In this document: piece by piece, positions 31,230 to 39,407 of the stretch | Layout: each line of letters begins with the position of its first letter | Position numbering within the stretch: the first letter of the stretch is position 1 | Origin: Eubacteriales bacterium | GTDB lineage: Bacteria > Bacillota > Clostridia > Christensenellales > Aristaeellaceae | Direction of reading: 5' to 3' | Assembly: GCA_030532025.1 (NCBI GenBank) | Contig: JAUNLY010000003.1 | Coordinates: forward strand, 1-39,566 | DNA: 39,566 bases | The notes under the pieces: generated by a model | Seen by the model: only the letters and a program-made list of their open reading frames with translations | What the model was told of the DNA's origin: nothing | The model's database searches: none | Translations under genes and position numbers: made by a program

Positions 31230-31258
31230 TTTACAAAGAACGGAAATCGTGGTATATT
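31230..31258 (+). promoter_or_regulatory. Promoter of rpsO-pnp
   Basis: -35 TTTACA (31230-31235), a 17-nt spacer and -10 TATATT (31253-31258). The start point near 31265 is right at the first base of the structured leader. Confidence 0.8.
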
Positions 31259-31263
31259 ATTCA

Positions 31264-31354
31264 GGCGGTTTAGAACCGGAACGCCGGACTGCGATTCTCC
31301 AACGCATTCGGCAGTTCTTGGAGATAATAGGGTTGCCGCCCCAAAATTAGGAGG
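31264..31354 (+). promoter_or_regulatory. Structured rpsO leader, candidate S15 autoregulatory RNA
   Basis: The leader can close with GGCGG (31264-31268) to CCGCC (31336-31340), extended by AACC/GGTT (31274-31277 with 31331-31334). Inside are ACTGC/GCAGT (31288-31292 with 31311-31315), or alternatively CTCCAA/TTGGAG (31297-31302 with 31318-31323). The same CTCC can pair with GGAG of the rpsO ribosome site (AGGAGG 31349-31354). Competing folds that expose or hide the ribosome site are what an S15 feedback leader needs. S15 leaders are known in several bacterial groups; which class this is cannot be decided by eye. Confidence 0.6.
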
Positions 31355-31359
31355 ATATT

Positions 31360-31623
31360 ATGAACAAAGAAATCAAAGCACAGGTTATCAAGGAATACGG
31401 CCGTCACGAGGGCGATACGGGTTCACCCGATGTACAGATTGCATTGCTGACACAGCGTATCAACCACCTTAACGAACACTTAAAGGAAAACAAAAAGGAT
31501 CATCACTCAAGGCGCGGACTTTTGCTTATGGTCGGTCAACGCCGCGGTCTGCTTGACTACCTTATGCGTACTGATATCGAACGCTACCGTGAGCTTATAG
31601 CAAGACTCGGGTTGCGCAAATAA
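31360..31623 (+). CDS. rpsO: 30S ribosomal protein S15
   Basis: 87 residues, about the universal length. Binds 16S rRNA early in small-subunit assembly. Landmarks: [40 protein letters not shown] (both highly conserved rRNA contacts), and a short RLGLRK tail. AGGAGG sits 5 nt before the ATG. Expressed from its own promoter with a structured leader, followed by pnp after a hairpin, the widespread rpsO-pnp arrangement. Confidence 0.98.
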   Translation: MNKEIKAQVIKEYGRHEGDTGSPDVQIALLTQRINHLNEHLKENKKDHHSRRGLLLMVGQRRGLLDYLMRTDIERYRELIARLGLRK

Positions 31624-31632
31624 CACGAACAC

Positions 31633-31666
31633 GAACCGGGGAACACCTTGTTATCCGGTTCTCTTT
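31633..31666 (+). terminator. Hairpin/partial terminator between rpsO and pnp
   Basis: GAACCGG (31633-31639) pairs with CCGGTTC (31655-31661), and an inner AACA pairs with TGTT. CTCTTTTTAT follows. Its position matches the attenuating terminator or RNase-processing hairpin common between rpsO and pnp. Confidence 0.75.
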
Positions 31667-31713
31667 TTATAAGGTGTATAGGCGTGCTTGTATGTGCGCC
31701 GGAGAGGAAGAGA

Positions 31714-33888
31714 ATGGAACATAAAAAGTATACTATGGAATTTGCCGGCAGGGAAATGACCCTTGAGTTTGGCAAATACGCACAGCAAGCAAACGGCACG
31801 GTACTCGTGCACTACGGTGATACGGTTATAATGGTAAACGTAACCGCTTCGGAAGAACCACGCGAGGGGACGGACTTTTTCCCGCTCACGGTGGATTTTG
31901 AAGAAAAACTCTACTCCGTAGGCAAAATACCGGGCGGATTTATACGCCGCGAGGGCAGACCAAGCGAAAAAGGCATACTTACATGCCGTCTTATAGATAG
32001 ACCATTGCGCCCGCTTTTCCCAAAGGGCATGCGCAACGATGTACAGGTTATAGCCACCGCACTGTCTGTCGACCAAGATGTGCCGCCGGATATACCCGCC
32101 ATGGTTGGTTCTTCCGCGGCGATAGCCGTAAGCGATATACCTTGGAACGGCCCTATAGGTGCGGTTGAGGTAGGCTTGGTAGACGGTCAGCTCGTCCTAA
32201 ACCCTGACGAAGCAGCGCGCCAGAAGAGCATTATGCACTTAACGGTAGCCGGTACCGAAGACGCCATTATGATGGTTGAAGGCGGTGCCGACGAAGTATC
32301 CGAAGACACATTGTTGGAAGCCATATTGCTGGCACACGAAAGCATAAAGCAAATATGCGCTTTCCAAAAACAAATAGTCGAAGAAATCGGCAAACAGAAA
32401 AAGAATTTCCCGCTCGCATTGACCGGAGAAGACATAAAGTCAGCCGTGCGCGAATTTGCTCTTTCCAAGGTACAATGGGCTTTTGAAACGTTTGACCGTC
32501 AGGAAAGACAGGCGAGAGAAAAGCAGATTACCCAAGAGGTAAAAGAACATTTTGCAGAAATGTTTGAGGGTCGCGAGCAGGAAGTTTCTGACGCCCTTTA
32601 CAACTTAAACAAAGAAGTAATGCGCCGCAAAATAGTGGACGAAGGCATACGCCCAGACGGCAGAACCACAACAGAAGTACGCCCCATATGGTGCGAAACC
32701 GGTATATTGCCAAGAACACACGGCAGTGCTGTGTTTACCCGCGGGCAAACACAGGCCTTAACCGTTACTACACTCGGTTCCTTAAGGGAAGCGCAGATGC
32801 TCGACGGCCTTTCAACCGAAGACACAAAGCGCTATATACACCACTACAATTTCCCGCCATATAGCACGGGCGAAACGGGCAGGCTTAAATCCCCCGGCAG
32901 GCGTGAGATAGGCCACGGCGCTTTGGCGGAAAGGGCATTGCTCCCCGTAATTCCAAGCGAAGAAGAATTTCCTTATGCAATCCGCCTTGTAAGCGAGATT
33001 TTATCGAGCAACGGTTCGTCCTCAATGGCTTCCGTCTGCGGTAGCACATTGTCCCTTATGGACGCAGGCGTGCAGATTAAAGCCCCTGTTGCCGGCGTTG
33101 CCATGGGACTTATAAAGGACGAAGAAACCGGCAAGGTCGTGGTTCTTACGGACATACAGGGTCTTGAAGACTTCCTTGGCGATATGGACTTTAAGGTTGC
33201 CGGCACGCAAAACGGCATAACCGCTGTGCAGATGGATATAAAAATCTCCGGTATCGACAAGACCATATTAAAAACAGCGCTTGAACAGGCACTTGCGGGT
33301 AGGCTGCATATACTAAAGATAATGCTCGAAGCCAAGCCGGAGCCAAGCCAACACCTGAGCAAATACGCACCTAAGATTATTACATTTACCATCAACCCCG
33401 ATAAAATAAGGGAAGTAATAGGTTCCGGTGGTAAGGTAATAAACAAAATAATAGACGAAACAGGCGTCAAGATAGACATAGAGGACGACGGTCGCGTTGC
33501 AATTGCAACGAACGACGAAGAGGCGGGCCTTCGCGCAAAGAGCATAATAGAGGGTATAGCAAAAGACGTCGAAGTCGGCGAAGTATACATGGGTCGAGTT
33601 GTAAGGATACTAAGCACCATGGGCGCCTTTATAGAGCTCTTGCCCGGTAAAGACGGTCTGCTGCATATAAGCAAGCTTTCAAACGAGCATGTAGAAAAAG
33701 TAGAGGATGTTTTAAACATCGGCGACACCGTGGAAGTAAAGGTCTCGGAGATTGATTCCCAAGGCAGAATAAACCTGTTGCGCAACGACATGGAGTATAA
33801 ACCTCGCCGCCCGCGCAGCAATGCAGGCGGAGAACGCCGCCGTCCGCCGCGCAGAGACGGCCAGAGCCGCGACAGAAACGACGACTAA
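31714..33888 (+). CDS. pnp: Polyribonucleotide nucleotidyltransferase (PNPase)
   Basis: 724 residues from ATG 31714 (MEHKKYTMEF), with GGAGAGGAAGAG upstream; longer in-frame starts fall in the hairpin. A phosphorolytic 3'-5' exoribonuclease of mRNA decay. Two RNase PH domains (VHYGDTVIMVNVTASEEPR in the first, FPPYSTGETGRLKSPGRREI and NGSSSMASVCGSTLSLMDAG in the second) are joined by a helical region. Then come a KH domain (VIGSGGKVINKI) and an S1 domain (VYMGRVVRILSTMGAFIEL, DGLLHISKLS). The tail is Arg/Pro-rich. Complete and ordinary. Confidence 0.98.
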   Translation: MEHKKYTMEFAGREMTLEFGKYAQQANGTVLVHYGDTVIMVNVTASEEPREGTDFFPLTVDFEEKLYSVGKIPGGFIRREGRPSEKGILTCRLIDRPLRPLFPKGMRNDVQVIATALSVDQDVPPDIPAMVGSSAAIAVSDIPWNGPIGAVEVGLVDGQLVLNPDEAARQKSIMHLTVAGTEDAIMMVEGGADEVSEDTLLEAILLAHESIKQICAFQKQIVEEIGKQKKNFPLALTGEDIKSAVREFALSKVQWAFETFDRQERQAREKQITQEVKEHFAEMFEGREQEVSDALYNLNKEVMRRKIVDEGIRPDGRTTTEVRPIWCETGILPRTHGSAVFTRGQTQALTVTTLGSLREAQMLDGLSTEDTKRYIHHYNFPPYSTGETGRLKSPGRREIGHGALAERALLPVIPSEEEFPYAIRLVSEILSSNGSSSMASVCGSTLSLMDAGVQIKAPVAGVAMGLIKDEETGKVVVLTDIQGLEDFLGDMDFKVAGTQNGITAVQMDIKISGIDKTILKTALEQALAGRLHILKIMLEAKPEPSQHLSKYAPKIITFTINPDKIREVIGSGGKVINKIIDETGVKIDIEDDGRVAIATNDEEAGLRAKSIIEGIAKDVEVGEVYMGRVVRILSTMGAFIELLPGKDGLLHISKLSNEHVEKVEDVLNIGDTVEVKVSEIDSQGRINLLRNDMEYKPRRPRSNAGGERRRPPRRDGQSRDRNDD

Positions 33889-33901
33889 GTAAGACTAACC
33901 A

Positions 33902-33941
33902 TATAAACACAATGCCTGCGGTTTCCGCAGGTGTTGTTTAT
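33902..33941 (+). terminator. Terminator of rpsO-pnp
   Basis: A core stem CCTGCGG / CCGCAGG with loop TTT, extended outward by ATAAACA with TGTTTAT around a small bulge. The 3' side TGTTGTTTATT is T-rich. Confidence 0.8.
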
Positions 33942-33944
33942 TGG

Positions 33945-33980
33945 TACTAATTTCAAATATTAACGATTTGGATTAGTATA
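33945..33980. repeat. Intergenic palindromic element, copy D (compact)
   Basis: The two arms TACTAATTTCAAATATTAA and TTAACGATTTGGATTAGTA share a central TTAA, making one imperfect palindrome with no internal loop sequence. Its right half is identical to that of copy B (TTAACGATTTGGATTAGTAT). It lies between the pnp terminator and the M16 peptidase gene and ends 13 nt before the ATG, so it overlaps the region where that gene's promoter or leader would be. Confidence 0.75.
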
Positions 33981-33992
33981 AGAAAGGTGTAA

Positions 33993-35213
33993 ATGATAAA
34001 ACGCTATAGTTTGCCAAACGGTCTTGGCGTAATATTGGAAACAGATAAACAGAGCTACTCCGCCGCAGTAAGTGTGTGGGTTAAAGCCGGCTCCGTGCTC
34101 GAAAGTAAAGCGGAAAACGGCCTTTCCCATTTTATGGAGCATATGGCATTTAAGGGCACCACTACACGGGACGCAAAACAGCTTGCAAAGCAAATGGATG
34201 CACTGGGCGGGCAGGTAAATGCCGCAACAAGCCGTACAAGTACAGTGTATTACGCAAGGGTTTTGCCGGACGAACTAAAACCTTGCATAGAGCTTCTATC
34301 GGACATAGTGTTAAACCCGGCATTAGATAACGAATCTTTCCAAAAGGAAAAGCAGGTAATAGCCGAGGAAATCGCCATGGTGGAAGATTCCCCCGAAGAA
34401 AGTGTGTTTGACCTTATAAACAAAGCACTGTACAAGGGTAGCCTTTCTGAAACCATATTGGGAGAAAAAGATGCACTGCTCAACTATAAAAGAAAAGCAC
34501 TTGTGGACTTTAGAGACAAATACTATGTCGCAAACAACGCCCTCGTAGTAGTTGCCGGAAATTTTGATGAAGAAGAAATAATAAAGCAAATAGAAGGCTA
34601 TTTTTCCTCGTGGAAGTCGGGTAAAGAAGCTCTTTATCCTAAAAACGCATATTTACTGGAGCCTAAAAAGCTATACGTAAAAAAGGATACGGAGCAAACA
34701 CATCTGTGCTTGGGCTTTAAAGGCGTTGCAGAGGGTGACGAAAGGATATACGCTGTGTCCTTGCTGTCTACCATATTAGGCGGCGGCCTTTCGTCAAGGC
34801 TTTTCCAAAGTATAAGAGAAGAGCATGCGCTCGCCTATCAAGTGTACTCAAGCTATACAAGTTACCCTTATATAGGAGATTTTATAGTATATGCCGCCTG
34901 TAAGCCGGAAAACCTACATAAAGTAGAGGCGGAAATACATAAGCAAATTAAAAACCTAAAGGCAAAAGGCATAACGCAGGAAGAGCTTGATTACGCCAAA
35001 ATACAGGTTAAAACGGCTCTTGTTATAGCAAACGAAAGCCTTATGCACCGTATGCACGATTTGGGTGAGCAGGAGATGAGCCTTAAAAAGCACGTAGGTC
35101 TTCCGGAAATGCTCAAAAAAACAGATGCCCTTACAAAAGAAGATATACAAGCGGCGGCGGAGCTTTTGTATATGCCCTGCGCCAAGGCTATAATAGGGCC
35201 GACAGAAGAATAG
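33993..35213 (+). CDS. M16 family zinc metallopeptidase (processing-peptidase-like)
   Basis: 406 residues. The inverted zinc motif HXXEH is His46-Phe-Met-Glu49-His50, with the further Glu ligand in AEEIAMVED (about residue 125-126). The conserved RSRLFQ-like motif is present as GGLSSRLFQSIREEHALAY. It is a single-chain, two-half M16B-type peptidase, like B. subtilis MlpA/YmxG, and such genes commonly follow pnp in Firmicutes. The substrate is unknown. AAAGGTG precedes the ATG. No signal peptide, so cytoplasmic. Confidence 0.94.
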   Translation: MIKRYSLPNGLGVILETDKQSYSAAVSVWVKAGSVLESKAENGLSHFMEHMAFKGTTTRDAKQLAKQMDALGGQVNAATSRTSTVYYARVLPDELKPCIELLSDIVLNPALDNESFQKEKQVIAEEIAMVEDSPEESVFDLINKALYKGSLSETILGEKDALLNYKRKALVDFRDKYYVANNALVVVAGNFDEEEIIKQIEGYFSSWKSGKEALYPKNAYLLEPKKLYVKKDTEQTHLCLGFKGVAEGDERIYAVSLLSTILGGGLSSRLFQSIREEHALAYQVYSSYTSYPYIGDFIVYAACKPENLHKVEAEIHKQIKNLKAKGITQEELDYAKIQVKTALVIANESLMHRMHDLGEQEMSLKKHVGLPEMLKKTDALTKEDIQAAAELLYMPCAKAIIGPTEE

Positions 35214-35281
35214 ATTTAGATAAAGCGGTAATAAAATAATATTCGATATATAATTTTTTCTTCTTTAAATATGTAATAATA

Positions 35282-35298
35282 GATAAATATTATTTATC
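35282..35298. promoter_or_regulatory. Palindrome next to a -35 box
   Basis: GATAAATA-T-TATTTATC, a perfect 17-bp palindrome, ends 4 nt before the TTGAAA -35 box at 35303. Its position fits an activator or repressor site, though AT-rich palindromes also arise by chance. Confidence 0.45.
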
Positions 35299-35302
35299 AA
35301 AC

Positions 35303-35331
35303 TTGAAACAATTTGCGGTTTAAGCTACAAT
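35303..35331 (+). promoter_or_regulatory. Promoter of the secreted unknown protein (and perhaps ftsK)
   Basis: -35 TTGAAA (35303-35308), a 17-nt spacer and -10 TACAAT (35326-35331). The start would be close to the ribosome site (GGGAGGG at 35338-35344), giving a very short leader. Confidence 0.75.
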
Positions 35332-35350
35332 ATTTATGGGAGGGTTTGCT

Positions 35351-36532
35351 ATGAAAACATTAAAACGCCTAAATATAATATTGTTAGCCTTGCTTATGCC
35401 GCTGTCGGCTTTTGCGCAGAATGTTCAAAGCGTTTTGCCGGACAGCACCGCTTTGCCAGTTTTACATGAAGATAAACCAGCATTTATAGAATATATCGAA
35501 GAAGAATCGGGAAACGTAAAATTAAGCTATGTGCAGATAAAAGGGCTTAAAGACCCAACTGCCGAGCAAAAAATAAATTTGGCAATACAGCAGTCTATAA
35601 ATATAGAAAGCTATCTTGCCATGGGAAAACTTGAACAGGGTAGCGGAACTATAATTAAAAGCCGTGCCTACATATTAAACTCCGATGGAACGCCGGCTGT
35701 TATAAGCGTGCTTGTTTCAATAGAAGGCAGGTTGATGTCCGGAAGAATAGGGCATGAATATATACCGCTTATGTTTTCGGCTTTTACGGGAGAAATTGTA
35801 AACGCAGCAAATCTTTTTAATTCTTCTGCACAGGAAAAAATAGACACATGGCTTGAAGAAGAGCTTATAAATATGTCCTATTACGACATTTCACAGGCGC
35901 TGCCCGTACCTTTAAATAGAGCGTTGCTTAGTGAAACAGGCCTTATAATAAGCTATCCGCAGGACAGCTTTAAGTTTTTGTCGGATAGGTCTGCGGCGTT
36001 TTCGTTTTATTATTACGAATTAAAAGACGTTTTAAACTTAAATGGGGAAAGCCTTATAGCAAAGCTTGATGTCATTACTCATGATAATGCAGAGAAAGAC
36101 TTAAAGCAGCTGCACTTGGGTTTGCTGCCCAATGTGCCGGACATATTGGGAAAACCCATACAAGAAGTTTTAGATAATTATAAAGAACTTACAGACTCGG
36201 AGCGCTATATTGCCGCCGATCGCTATGTGCTTGAAGCGCCGGAGTTTAGAAGCATTTACCCAATAGTAAACGACGGGCAGGAGAATGTAAGCGGAATACT
36301 TGCAAAGCGTATGGCAATAGCCGGCTGCAAAACGGGTGTTTCAAGTAAAGAAGATATTATAAAAATATTCGGTGAACCATTGGCTATACTCCCACTCGAC
36401 GGCTTTGTGTCGGAACAGTACTTTGTGCCGGAGGGGGAGGGGCTTATGTATGCTTTTGACGGCTTTAGCCTTATGATAACAATGGACAAACAAAACACAT
36501 TCACAGCATTGTTGCTGCAGAAAGAGGAATAG
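35351..36532 (+). CDS. Secreted protein of unknown function, possibly DUF3298/RsiV-like
   Basis: 393 residues from ATG 35351, 6 nt after GGGAGGG; an ATG 15 nt earlier overlaps that ribosome site. Signal peptide MKTLKRLNIILLALLMPLSA with cleavage after AFA, and no lipobox. Residues about 45-230 have paired beta-like stretches (VKLSYVQIKGL, TPAVISVLVSIEGR), then MFSAFTGEIVNAANLFNSSA and a LLSETGLIISYPQDSFKF stretch. The order recalls the extracellular DUF3298 domain (ligand-binding part of RsiV and PdaC), but the match is distant. The C-terminal part (residues 255-393) has no recognised domain. Together with ftsK (1-nt gap) it may form an operon. Confidence 0.7.
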   Translation: MKTLKRLNIILLALLMPLSAFAQNVQSVLPDSTALPVLHEDKPAFIEYIEEESGNVKLSYVQIKGLKDPTAEQKINLAIQQSINIESYLAMGKLEQGSGTIIKSRAYILNSDGTPAVISVLVSIEGRLMSGRIGHEYIPLMFSAFTGEIVNAANLFNSSAQEKIDTWLEEELINMSYYDISQALPVPLNRALLSETGLIISYPQDSFKFLSDRSAAFSFYYYELKDVLNLNGESLIAKLDVITHDNAEKDLKQLHLGLLPNVPDILGKPIQEVLDNYKELTDSERYIAADRYVLEAPEFRSIYPIVNDGQENVSGILAKRMAIAGCKTGVSSKEDIIKIFGEPLAILPLDGFVSEQYFVPEGEGLMYAFDGFSLMITMDKQNTFTALLLQKEE

Positions 36533-36533
36533 A

Positions 36534-39407
36534 TTGAGTACAAGGAGCAAGGCACAACAGAATATTCGTTCTACGGACAGGGCAGGGGTGTTTATGCTTA
36601 GCCTTGCCGTTATCCTAATAACGGTAGGCGTATGCTTTATGTTAGGTATATCGGCCCCTACAACTACGCGCTCGCTTTCTTTTTTTAAGAGCGTGGTAAT
36701 AGGCCTTGCGGGCAATTTGTATTTGCCCCTGCCTTTCTTGCTTATAGCCATGGGTGTGGTATTTGCGGTGTCTTCAAAAAGACGTGTGTCTTTAAAAGCC
36801 ATTTTTACTGCATTTTCTTTATATATCTGTATTTTGGCTTTTATTACACTTATAAGCACAGTCACCGGTTACGGTACTCTAATGGACTATACTCTTAATT
36901 TAAATATTCATTATATAAAGCATACAAACCCTACAAGCTATGGTGCATATTTAAGTGCGGCGTTTGCGCAGTTTGGCGGTCGTGCAACGCCTCTGCCAGG
37001 TGGCGGTTGGATAGGTATGCTGCTTGCCTTCCCGCTGTGGAAATTGCTTGGCCGTGCGGGCGGAATAACGCTTATGGTGCTTGCCGTGGCGGTGCTGTTT
37101 TTTGCGCTTATAGGTTTTAACCCTATCATATTTATGCAGAACATGAGCGACAAAAGACGCTTGCAGGATATGCAGAGCATAAAGCAAAACACTGCTATGC
37201 AAGAAGCACAAGCAAAAGATACTGCGGGAACACATCAGGCGACTTTTACGCAAACTAAAGACGGCAACGACTACCAGCAGCAGCCCATGTGGGAAGCTCC
37301 ACCGGTGCAAGAATCGCTGTTTAAGGCGCCCGTTATGGACCCTAATGCCTTTTACCAAGAAGAAACCACAGAGCAGATGGGCTTTAAACCCGTGCAGGAT
37401 AATATGGATAATTTTTACAATATGACGGGTGAACAAACCCGCCGTTCCGAAAGAACGACAGAAAAACCTGTAAGGCAAGAGACTAAGCCCATAGATATTA
37501 AACCGGAACCCGTTAAATATGAGCCGACTTATAAGAAGCCCTTAACGCAAAATACAGAGCCACAAAATACTAAACAAACGCCAAAGCGAGAGCCTGTGCA
37601 TCAAGATTTTGAAGATATTTCAGCAGAGCGAAACGAAGATCCGGTAAATATCACCCAAACAATTGAGCAACCGGTATCTTTTGTACAAGAACCCATGCAA
37701 GAAAGGGTGATAGAGACTAAACCTTTAGAGAAAAATATATATAATAAACCCTTAAATAGCGACTTGCAGCAGGAAAAAACACCGCCTAAAAAGGGCGTGG
37801 AAACACCAAAAGAAACTTTTGCTGTAAAGCAGGACGTCAATGCGGAAATTATACCGCCAAAGCCTTTAGTACAAATTCAAAAGCCGCAAGCTTCGAATAC
37901 CAAAAAAGACAACGAACAACTTTCATTTGTGCCAGAGTTTTACGATAAACCGCCGGAGAGACTTTTGTCTTCTCCCCCGGTAGGAGATAAGGAAGAAACC
38001 GGCGAGGAAGACCTTAAGCGTGCCGAAAAGCTTGAGCAAACGCTGGATTCTTTCAATATACCTGCAACCGTACAGCAGATTGTGCATGGCCCTGCAATAA
38101 CCCGCTTTGCCATACGCTTGGGCGAAGGTGTCAACGTAAACAAAATAAGGAACGTTTTAGACAACCTTTCTCTGGAATTGCTTGCAAAAGCGCCCGTACG
38201 TGCAGAGATACCCATACCGGGTACGCCGCTTGTCGGTATAGAGGTAGCTAATGATAAGGCGGAAACCGTATACCTGAAAGAAGTTCTGTTTTCTCAAAAG
38301 CTTTTAAATAACAATTCTCCTACTACGGTGGCTCTCGGAAAGGACATAACAGGCACGCCTATTTTGTGTGACCTTAGCAATATGCCTCACCTGCTTATAG
38401 CGGGCGCTACGGGCTCCGGTAAATCCGTGTGTATTAACTCTATAATCACAAGCCTTTTATACCGTGCAAGGCCGGACGAAGTAAGGCTTATACTGGTTGA
38501 TCCCAAATTTGTGGAACTGCAGCCATACAACGCTTGCCCGCACCTCTTATTACCCGTCATTACAGATGTGGACGATGCTTCCGCCGCTCTTGAATGGCTT
38601 TGTGACGAGATGGACGACCGCTATCTGCGTATGCAAAAAAGCGGCGCACGCAACATAATTGGCTACAATAAGCGCCTTGAAGCCGGCGAAGAAAAAATGC
38701 CGTATATAGTAGTTATAATAGACGAAATGGCAGACCTTATTTTAACCAGCGGCAAAGAGGTTGAGGAGTACATAAAGCGCATAACGGCAAAGGCCAGAGC
38801 CGCGGGTATATGCTTGATACTTGCTACCCAGCGTCCGTCCGTCAACGTAATAACGGGCGTTATTAAGGCCAACATTCCAAGCCGCATAGCCTTTCAAGTG
38901 TCATCACAGGTTGACAGCAGAACAATTTTGGACTCCGTAGGAGCCGAAAAACTATTGGGCTATGGCGATATGCTCTATATGCCGCGCACATCTCCCGCTC
39001 CTTCCCGTGTGCAGGGCTGCTTTATATCCGACAGGGACGTAGAAGCCGTCACCGAATACGTAAAGAGCCGCAACCAAACCGAATACAATGTAGACCTTAT
39101 GGAACACATAGAGGACGCAAAAAAACAGGAAAACAAAGGCCCCGATTACTACAATTCCGAGAACCCCGAAAACTTTGACGAGCTCCTGCCAGACGCCATA
39201 GAAATGGCGGTGGAATCCGGCCAAACATCAATAAGCATGTTACAGCGCGTTTTGCGCGTGGGCTACGGCAGGGCCGGCAGACTTGTAGACGAAATGGAAC
39301 GCCGCGGCATAATAGGCCCAAGCGAAGGCACCAAACCCCGTGTAACGCTTATGACAAGGGAAGAATTCAACCGCCTTGTAGAAGCGGGGGACGATAGGGT
39401 AAGGTAA
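36534..39407 (+). CDS. ftsK: DNA translocase FtsK/SpoIIIE
   Basis: 957 residues. Start TTG 36534 is chosen from the GAGGA site 5 nt upstream; the first helix begins soon after and no ATG fits better. The N-terminus has 4-5 membrane helices (about 18-40, 53-80, 86-112, 158-176, 177-200). A long Gln/Pro/Lys/Glu-rich linker spans roughly 205-480. The motor follows, with PGTPLVGIEVANDKAETVYL, Walker A GATGSGKS (624-631), Walker B VVIIDEMADL and LILATQRPSVNVITG. The C-terminal gamma winged-helix (SISMLQRVLRVGYGRAGRLV) reads KOPS/SRS-like DNA. It pumps chromosomal DNA during division or sporulation. Confidence 0.96.
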   Translation: MSTRSKAQQNIRSTDRAGVFMLSLAVILITVGVCFMLGISAPTTTRSLSFFKSVVIGLAGNLYLPLPFLLIAMGVVFAVSSKRRVSLKAIFTAFSLYICILAFITLISTVTGYGTLMDYTLNLNIHYIKHTNPTSYGAYLSAAFAQFGGRATPLPGGGWIGMLLAFPLWKLLGRAGGITLMVLAVAVLFFALIGFNPIIFMQNMSDKRRLQDMQSIKQNTAMQEAQAKDTAGTHQATFTQTKDGNDYQQQPMWEAPPVQESLFKAPVMDPNAFYQEETTEQMGFKPVQDNMDNFYNMTGEQTRRSERTTEKPVRQETKPIDIKPEPVKYEPTYKKPLTQNTEPQNTKQTPKREPVHQDFEDISAERNEDPVNITQTIEQPVSFVQEPMQERVIETKPLEKNIYNKPLNSDLQQEKTPPKKGVETPKETFAVKQDVNAEIIPPKPLVQIQKPQASNTKKDNEQLSFVPEFYDKPPERLLSSPPVGDKEETGEEDLKRAEKLEQTLDSFNIPATVQQIVHGPAITRFAIRLGEGVNVNKIRNVLDNLSLELLAKAPVRAEIPIPGTPLVGIEVANDKAETVYLKEVLFSQKLLNNNSPTTVALGKDITGTPILCDLSNMPHLLIAGATGSGKSVCINSIITSLLYRARPDEVRLILVDPKFVELQPYNACPHLLLPVITDVDDASAALEWLCDEMDDRYLRMQKSGARNIIGYNKRLEAGEEKMPYIVVIIDEMADLILTSGKEVEEYIKRITAKARAAGICLILATQRPSVNVITGVIKANIPSRIAFQVSSQVDSRTILDSVGAEKLLGYGDMLYMPRTSPAPSRVQGCFISDRDVEAVTEYVKSRNQTEYNVDLMEHIEDAKKQENKGPDYYNSENPENFDELLPDAIEMAVESGQTSISMLQRVLRVGYGRAGRLVDEMERRGIIGPSEGTKPRVTLMTREEFNRLVEAGDDRVR

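Noticed and set aside
31224-31472. Plus-strand frame covering the rpsO leader and the start of rpsO in another frame
   Set aside because: It overlaps promoter, leader and rpsO; no ribosome site.
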